Origin: Arthrobacter sp. PsM3
GTDB taxonomy: Bacteria; Actinomycetota; Actinomycetes; Actinomycetales; Micrococcaceae
Direction: 5' to 3'
Length of the DNA stretch: 64,000 bases
Assembly (NCBI RefSeq): GCF_030433895.1
Contig: NZ_JARUXE010000010.1
Span: forward strand, 1-64,000
The notes under the pieces are model-generated. The model worked only from the letters and a program-made list of their open reading frames with translations. It made no database searches and was not told the DNA's origin. A program made the translations under genes and the position numbers. The first letter of the stretch is position 1. Every line of letters begins with the position of its first letter. Below are positions 60,570 to 64,000 of this stretch, in pieces.

Positions 60570-61121
60570 CTATTCGTAGACGTGCGGTGCCAGGGTGCCG
60601 ACGAAGTCCAGGTTGCGGTACTTCTCGGCGTAGTCCAGGCCATAGCCAACGACGAACTCGTTGGGGATGTCATAGCCGACATACTTGACGTCGATCTTGA
60701 CCTTGGCGGCCGTGGGCTTGCGGAACGCGGTGCAGATCTCCACCGAGGCCGTGCCGCGCGATTCCAGGTTGGTCTTGAGCCAGGACAGGGTCAGGCCGGA
60801 GTCGATGATGTCCTCGACAATCAGCACGTCCTTGCCCATGAGGTCCGTGTCGAGGTCCTTGAGGATGCGGACCACGCCGGAGGACTGGGTGCCGGAACCG
60901 TAGGACGAGACCGCCATCCAGTCCATCGAGACGTGGCTGTGCAGGGCGCGGGCGAGGTCGGCCATGACCATCACAGCGCCTTTGAGCACGCCGACGATCA
61001 GCAGATCACGGCCTTCGTAGTCCTTGTCGATCTGGGCAGCGAGTTCGGTGATCCGAGACTGGATCTGCTCCTTGGAGTACAGAACGTGCTTGAGATCTGA
61101 CTGGACGTCGTTTGAATCCAC
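60570..61121 (-). CDS. hpt: Hypoxanthine phosphoribosyltransferase
   Basis: A 183-residue purine salvage enzyme. LLIVGVLKGAVMVMADLARAL is the pyrophosphate loop region, SYGSGTQSSGVVRI the flexible catalytic loop, and VLIVEDIIDSGLTL the PRPP-binding motif. It makes IMP/GMP from hypoxanthine/guanine. GTG 61121 has AGGAG six bases upstream; a TTG one codon earlier is closer than normal. It lies between tilS and ftsH, as in most Actinobacteria and Firmicutes. Confidence 0.97.
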   Translation of the reverse strand: MDSNDVQSDLKHVLYSKEQIQSRITELAAQIDKDYEGRDLLIVGVLKGAVMVMADLARALHSHVSMDWMAVSSYGSGTQSSGVVRILKDLDTDLMGKDVLIVEDIIDSGLTLSWLKTNLESRGTASVEICTAFRKPTAAKVKIDVKYVGYDIPNEFVVGYGLDYAEKYRNLDFVGTLAPHVYE

Positions 61122-61150
61122 CAATAACTCCTGTGTAGATGCGGGGGCGA

Positions 61151-62263
61151 CTATATTTTGGGCGGTTTTTGAGGCCGGAATACAAGCTTCCCACAGCGGG
61201 CCGCTTCACGGGGAACACTGCCGGGGCCGGGCTGACCTTCGGCGAGGAGCTGCGCGAGCGAGAGCCGGTAGACGCTGACTCCGCCGGGAAGCTCCACGGG
61301 GCCCGCCGAGCCGTGCCGGCGAAGCAGCGCCTCGGCGGCCAGCAGGCGCTGGTAGCTGGGCTGCTGGCCTCCGACGGCGGCCGCGGCTTTCGCGATGATC
61401 CGGAACCGCACGGCCGGTGCCAGTTCGCGCAGGGCTTCCTCCGGGAGGCTGATCGCGGCGCCGGAGAGCTCCCTCAGCCGGAGGAAGGTGTCATTCGCCA
61501 CGTCCTCGAGGTAGTCGGCGTCCAGCTGCAGGATGGCGGCCGTCCGGGCAAGCGATTCGGCCACCCCGGGACCAAGGTTCGCCTCCAGCAGCGGCAGCAC
61601 TTCCACGCGGGTCCTGGACCTCGCAAAGGAAGGGTCCGCGTTGCTTGGGTCGTGCCAGGGTTCGAGGCCCTCGACCTCGCAGATCGCGAGGGTGTCCGCG
61701 CGCCGCAGCCCCAGGAAGGGCCGCAGCAGGCGGCCGCGGGCGGGCCGCATCCCCGCCAGGGACCGGGTTCCGGAGCCGCGCGCGAGTCCCAGCAGCACCT
61801 GTTCGGCCTGGTCATCCAGGGTGTGGCCGAGCAGGATTGCCCCGGCGCCGGTGTCATCCGCCGCCGCGTCCAGGGCGGCGTGGCGGGCATCCCGGGCAGC
61901 TGCTTCCGGCCCCATGCCGGTCGAGGCGACGTCGACGGTCCTGATCTGCACGGGCGAGAGCCCCAGTTCCTGCAGGGCCGCCGCCGTGGCCGCAGCTACC
62001 CCGGCGGAGCCGGGCTGCAGCTGGTGGTCCACGACGACGGCACCTATGGAGACGGGGTGTCCGTCGACGTGCCCGCGGCGGGCGAAGTAGGCGGCGACGG
62101 CAGCGAGGGCCAGCGAGTCAGGTCCGCCGCTGCAGGCGACCAGCACCCGTTCCGGGTAGCCTGCAGCCGCCAGGGCGTCCTGCAGCATTTTCCGCGCTGT
62201 GCCGACGACGGGCGCCAGCCGGCCGGGCCGGCGTCGTCCGCTGGAGAGGGGGCGGGCAGTCAC
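61151..62263 (-). CDS. tilS: tRNA(Ile)-lysidine synthase
   Basis: A 370-residue PP-loop enzyme that changes C34 of tRNA-Ile(CAU) to lysidine. The PP-loop is ACSGGPDSLAL, and HTLDDQAEQVLLGLARGSGTRSLAGM is the family signature, followed by WHDPSN. The C-terminal domain is shortened, as in other Actinobacteria. GTG 62263 follows the metalloprotease stop by five bases, with GGGG upstream; the frame is open to 62293. Confidence 0.95.
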   Translation of the reverse strand: MTARPLSSGRRRPGRLAPVVGTARKMLQDALAAAGYPERVLVACSGGPDSLALAAVAAYFARRGHVDGHPVSIGAVVVDHQLQPGSAGVAAATAAALQELGLSPVQIRTVDVASTGMGPEAAARDARHAALDAAADDTGAGAILLGHTLDDQAEQVLLGLARGSGTRSLAGMRPARGRLLRPFLGLRRADTLAICEVEGLEPWHDPSNADPSFARSRTRVEVLPLLEANLGPGVAESLARTAAILQLDADYLEDVANDTFLRLRELSGAAISLPEEALRELAPAVRFRIIAKAAAAVGGQQPSYQRLLAAEALLRRHGSAGPVELPGGVSVYRLSLAQLLAEGQPGPGSVPREAARCGKLVFRPQKPPKI

Positions 62264-62268
62264 GGAAA

Positions 62269-63396
62269 CTAGTGCCCCATCCGTTCGAGCCAAAGCTTTG
62301 AATCGTGGATTTCGGGCTCGCTCGGCAGGTGGTCCACAGACTCCCAGACCTTGTTGAGACCCTCCATGCCGGCCACGGCCACGACTTCGCGGACGAACTT
62401 GGAGCCGTCGCTGTACTGGCGCATCTTGGCGTCCAGTCCGAGCAGGCTGCGGATGAACTTTTCGATCACACCGCGGTCCTGGCCCCGTGAGTTGAAGCGC
62501 TGCCGGATGGTCTTTACGGACGGCACGATGCTGGCGTCGACGGCGTCCATCACCACGTTGGCGTGCCCTTCGAGCAGGCTCATGAGTGCGGTCAGCCGTG
62601 AGATCGCGGCTTTTTCCTCAGGGTTCTGCAGCAGGTCAAGGACAGCTCCCCGGCTCGGGGCAGTCCCCGACGACGTGCGGTCCTTGAGCGATTTCGCCGC
62701 AGCCGAGGCCCGCTCCATCAGGGAGTCCACATTGCCGAGCAGCTGGCCGCTGAGGTTGTCGATCTCGTCCAGCATGTGGTGCCGCAGCCAGGGCGCGGCG
62801 GCGAACTGCACCCGGTGGGTCTGTTCGTGGAGACAGACCCAGAGCCGGAAATCTTCCGGTTCGACGTTGATTTCCCGTTCGACGGAGATGATGTTCGGGG
62901 CCACGAGGAGCAGGCGTCCGCCAGCGGGGGCGGTGGAGTTCTCCGCGAGCGCGGAGAAGGGGTCGTACTGGCCCAGGACCTTGCTGGACAGGAAGGCAAG
63001 GATGGCGCCGAGCTGGCTGCCGGTGATGGCACCGCTGATGCTGGCCGCACCGGGGTTCAGCGTGCCGCGGCGGCTCTCGAGCATCTTTTCCATCGCGGGT
63101 TTGAGCATCACGGCGAAGCTCTGGGTGTTGGCCTTGGACCAGGAGGCGCGGTCCACGACGAGGACGGAGGAATCGCGGAGGTCGCGGGCGGCCTCCAGGC
63201 CGGTGATGTCGTGGACGTGCGGCACGGAAATGTCCGCCATCAGCCGCAGGTTGTCCACGGCGGCGCCGATCTCCGCCGTCCCCAGGGTGGGCCCGGCAGG
63301 TGTCAGGCGGGCTGCGGTGGATGCCGCAAGCTCCCAGTTGATAAGGGCTTGGGCTTGGGCTGATGTCTCGCCGGCAGAGGACTCCATAGGCTCCAT
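62269..63396 (-). CDS. Zincin-like metalloprotease family protein (DUF2342)
   Basis: A 375-residue protein of the PF10103 Zincin_2 family. The zinc motif is HEQTH (VCLHEQTHRVQF), with a further Glu likely in the following helix (LLEGHANVVMDAVD supplies another conserved motif). Its mycobacterial counterpart (Rv3626c) also sits before tilS. Predicted soluble; no protease activity shown for most members. ATG 63396 is chosen over 63417 and 63387, weakly. It follows dacB by about 70 bases. Confidence 0.9.
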   Translation of the reverse strand: MEPMESSAGETSAQAQALINWELAASTAARLTPAGPTLGTAEIGAAVDNLRLMADISVPHVHDITGLEAARDLRDSSVLVVDRASWSKANTQSFAVMLKPAMEKMLESRRGTLNPGAASISGAITGSQLGAILAFLSSKVLGQYDPFSALAENSTAPAGGRLLLVAPNIISVEREINVEPEDFRLWVCLHEQTHRVQFAAAPWLRHHMLDEIDNLSGQLLGNVDSLMERASAAAKSLKDRTSSGTAPSRGAVLDLLQNPEEKAAISRLTALMSLLEGHANVVMDAVDASIVPSVKTIRQRFNSRGQDRGVIEKFIRSLLGLDAKMRQYSDGSKFVREVVAVAGMEGLNKVWESVDHLPSEPEIHDSKLWLERMGH

Positions 63397-63466
63397 CAGA
63401 CCACAGGGGCCCGGCAATCCGCCTTAAATTCGTCGGGCGGCGAACGGGGAAACCGGGCTGCGGCCG

Positions 63467-64000
63467 TCAGCGGCACCCGCAGCCGGCCAGAACGGAGGCG
63501 GTGCGGTCCAGGGCGGCCTTGTTCGCGGCCCCCGGGGTCAGCCCGTTGCCGATGAAGGAAAACACCAGGAGCCGGCCATCGGCGTCCACCACATAGCCGC
63601 TGAGGGCGATCACGGTGTTCAGGGTGCCGGTTTTGGCCCGGACCAGCCCCGCGCCGCGGGAGGTGGCCGCGTCGGCGTACCGGTCCCCCAGCGTTCCGGT
63701 GAGCCCTGCGACCGGGAATCCGGCAAGGCCTGCGCGCAGCCGGGTGTCCGCGCCCGACGTGATGGCCCGGACGACTTCGGCGAGCTGCCGGGCCGAGACC
63801 TGGTTGGCGAGCGCCAGCCCGGAGACGTCGGCGGCGCGCAGGGTGGCGGTGGGGATCTTCAGTTCCTCGAGCTGCTGCAGCACGGCCGCAACGGCGCCGT
63901 CGTTGCTGCCGGGTTTCCCGGCCGCGAGCGCCGCCATCCGTCCCATCGTTTCGGCGAGGTAGTTGTCCGAGGTGCGCAGGAGCAGGTCCACCTGCTGGCC
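63467..64000 (-). CDS. dacB: D-alanyl-D-alanine carboxypeptidase/endopeptidase (S13, PBP4), partial
   Basis: The C-terminal 177 or so residues of a class S13 penicillin-binding protein; the 5' part runs off the window. The SxN motif is SDN (in RTSDNYLAE) and the third motif is KTG (RAKTGTLNTVIALSGYV). The nucleophile SxxK would lie outside. It trims or cuts peptidoglycan peptides outside the membrane. It ends with a Cys pair (GCGCR). Position before the Zincin_2 gene matches other Actinobacteria. Confidence 0.93.
   Translation of the reverse strand, partial: GQQVDLLLRTSDNYLAETMGRMAALAAGKPGSNDGAVAAVLQQLEELKIPTATLRAADVSGLALANQVSARQLAEVVRAITSGADTRLRAGLAGFPVAGLTGTLGDRYADAATSRGAGLVRAKTGTLNTVIALSGYVVDADGRLLVFSFIGNGLTPGAANKAALDRTASVLAGCGCR

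Overview
The window is high-GC DNA from an actinobacterium, most likely a member of the Micrococcaceae close to Arthrobacter/Pseudarthrobacter. The reasons are the Lsr2, DisA, ClpC, FtsH and S13 peptidase gene set, frequent GTG/TTG starts, many start codons preceded at 6-7 bases by a TANNNT -10 box (leaderless mRNAs), and gene order. It is chromosomal. I see no insertion sequence, prophage, CRISPR array or plasmid function.

Region 1 (1-9.4 kb) holds mixed housekeeping and stress genes: a CsoR/CstR-family repressor, an SGNH hydrolase, dodecin, a GlsB-type membrane protein, a YtxH-like protein, a HemK-like methyltransferase, a lactonase-fold protein, a PHP-domain protein, a membrane diguanylate cyclase, a MarR regulator with a palindromic operator before a small Cys-rich protein, and tRNA-Lys(UUU). 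Region 2 (9.4-15.7 kb) is phosphate uptake: a DUF47 protein plus Pit transporter on the plus strand converge on the pstSCAB operon, which has a good PHO box. A structured inverted-repeat element and a possible leaderless leader peptide precede the DUF47 gene.

From 17 kb to the end runs a backbone that matches the conserved actinobacterial order radA - disA - mutY - clpC - lsr2 - lysS - panC - folKBPE - ftsH - hpt - tilS - metalloprotease - dacB (in M. tuberculosis roughly Rv3585 to Rv3627c, from memory). Accessory genes interrupt it in three places. Between radA and disA (18.4-31.1 kb) lie a copper module (SHOCT protein, multicopper oxidase, CopB ATPase behind a perfect CsoR-type operator, methyltransferase), a CtaG-like protein, a desaturase with its ferredoxin reductase and a divergent PucR-type regulator, a Ser/Thr kinase with a GAF domain, and prfC. 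Between mutY and clpC lie dhaKLM, an acetyltransferase, an S9 peptidase and a Rieske protein. Between lysS and panC lie two paralogous alpha/beta hydrolases, thymidine kinase and an MFS exporter.

The most unusual items are: the first hydrolase reading frame runs without a stop into thymidine kinase (tdk also has its own promoter-like box and ribosome site inside the linker); two 63-bp palindromes with near-identical arms flank the MFS gene; two further unrelated palindromic elements sit at convergent gene junctions; an 84-bp three-way-junction-like element lies upstream of the phosphate genes; and the CsoR-family repressor lacks the copper-binding histidine. folE to panC form one nine-gene, mostly overlapping operon that joins folate and pantothenate synthesis with two PH-domain membrane proteins.
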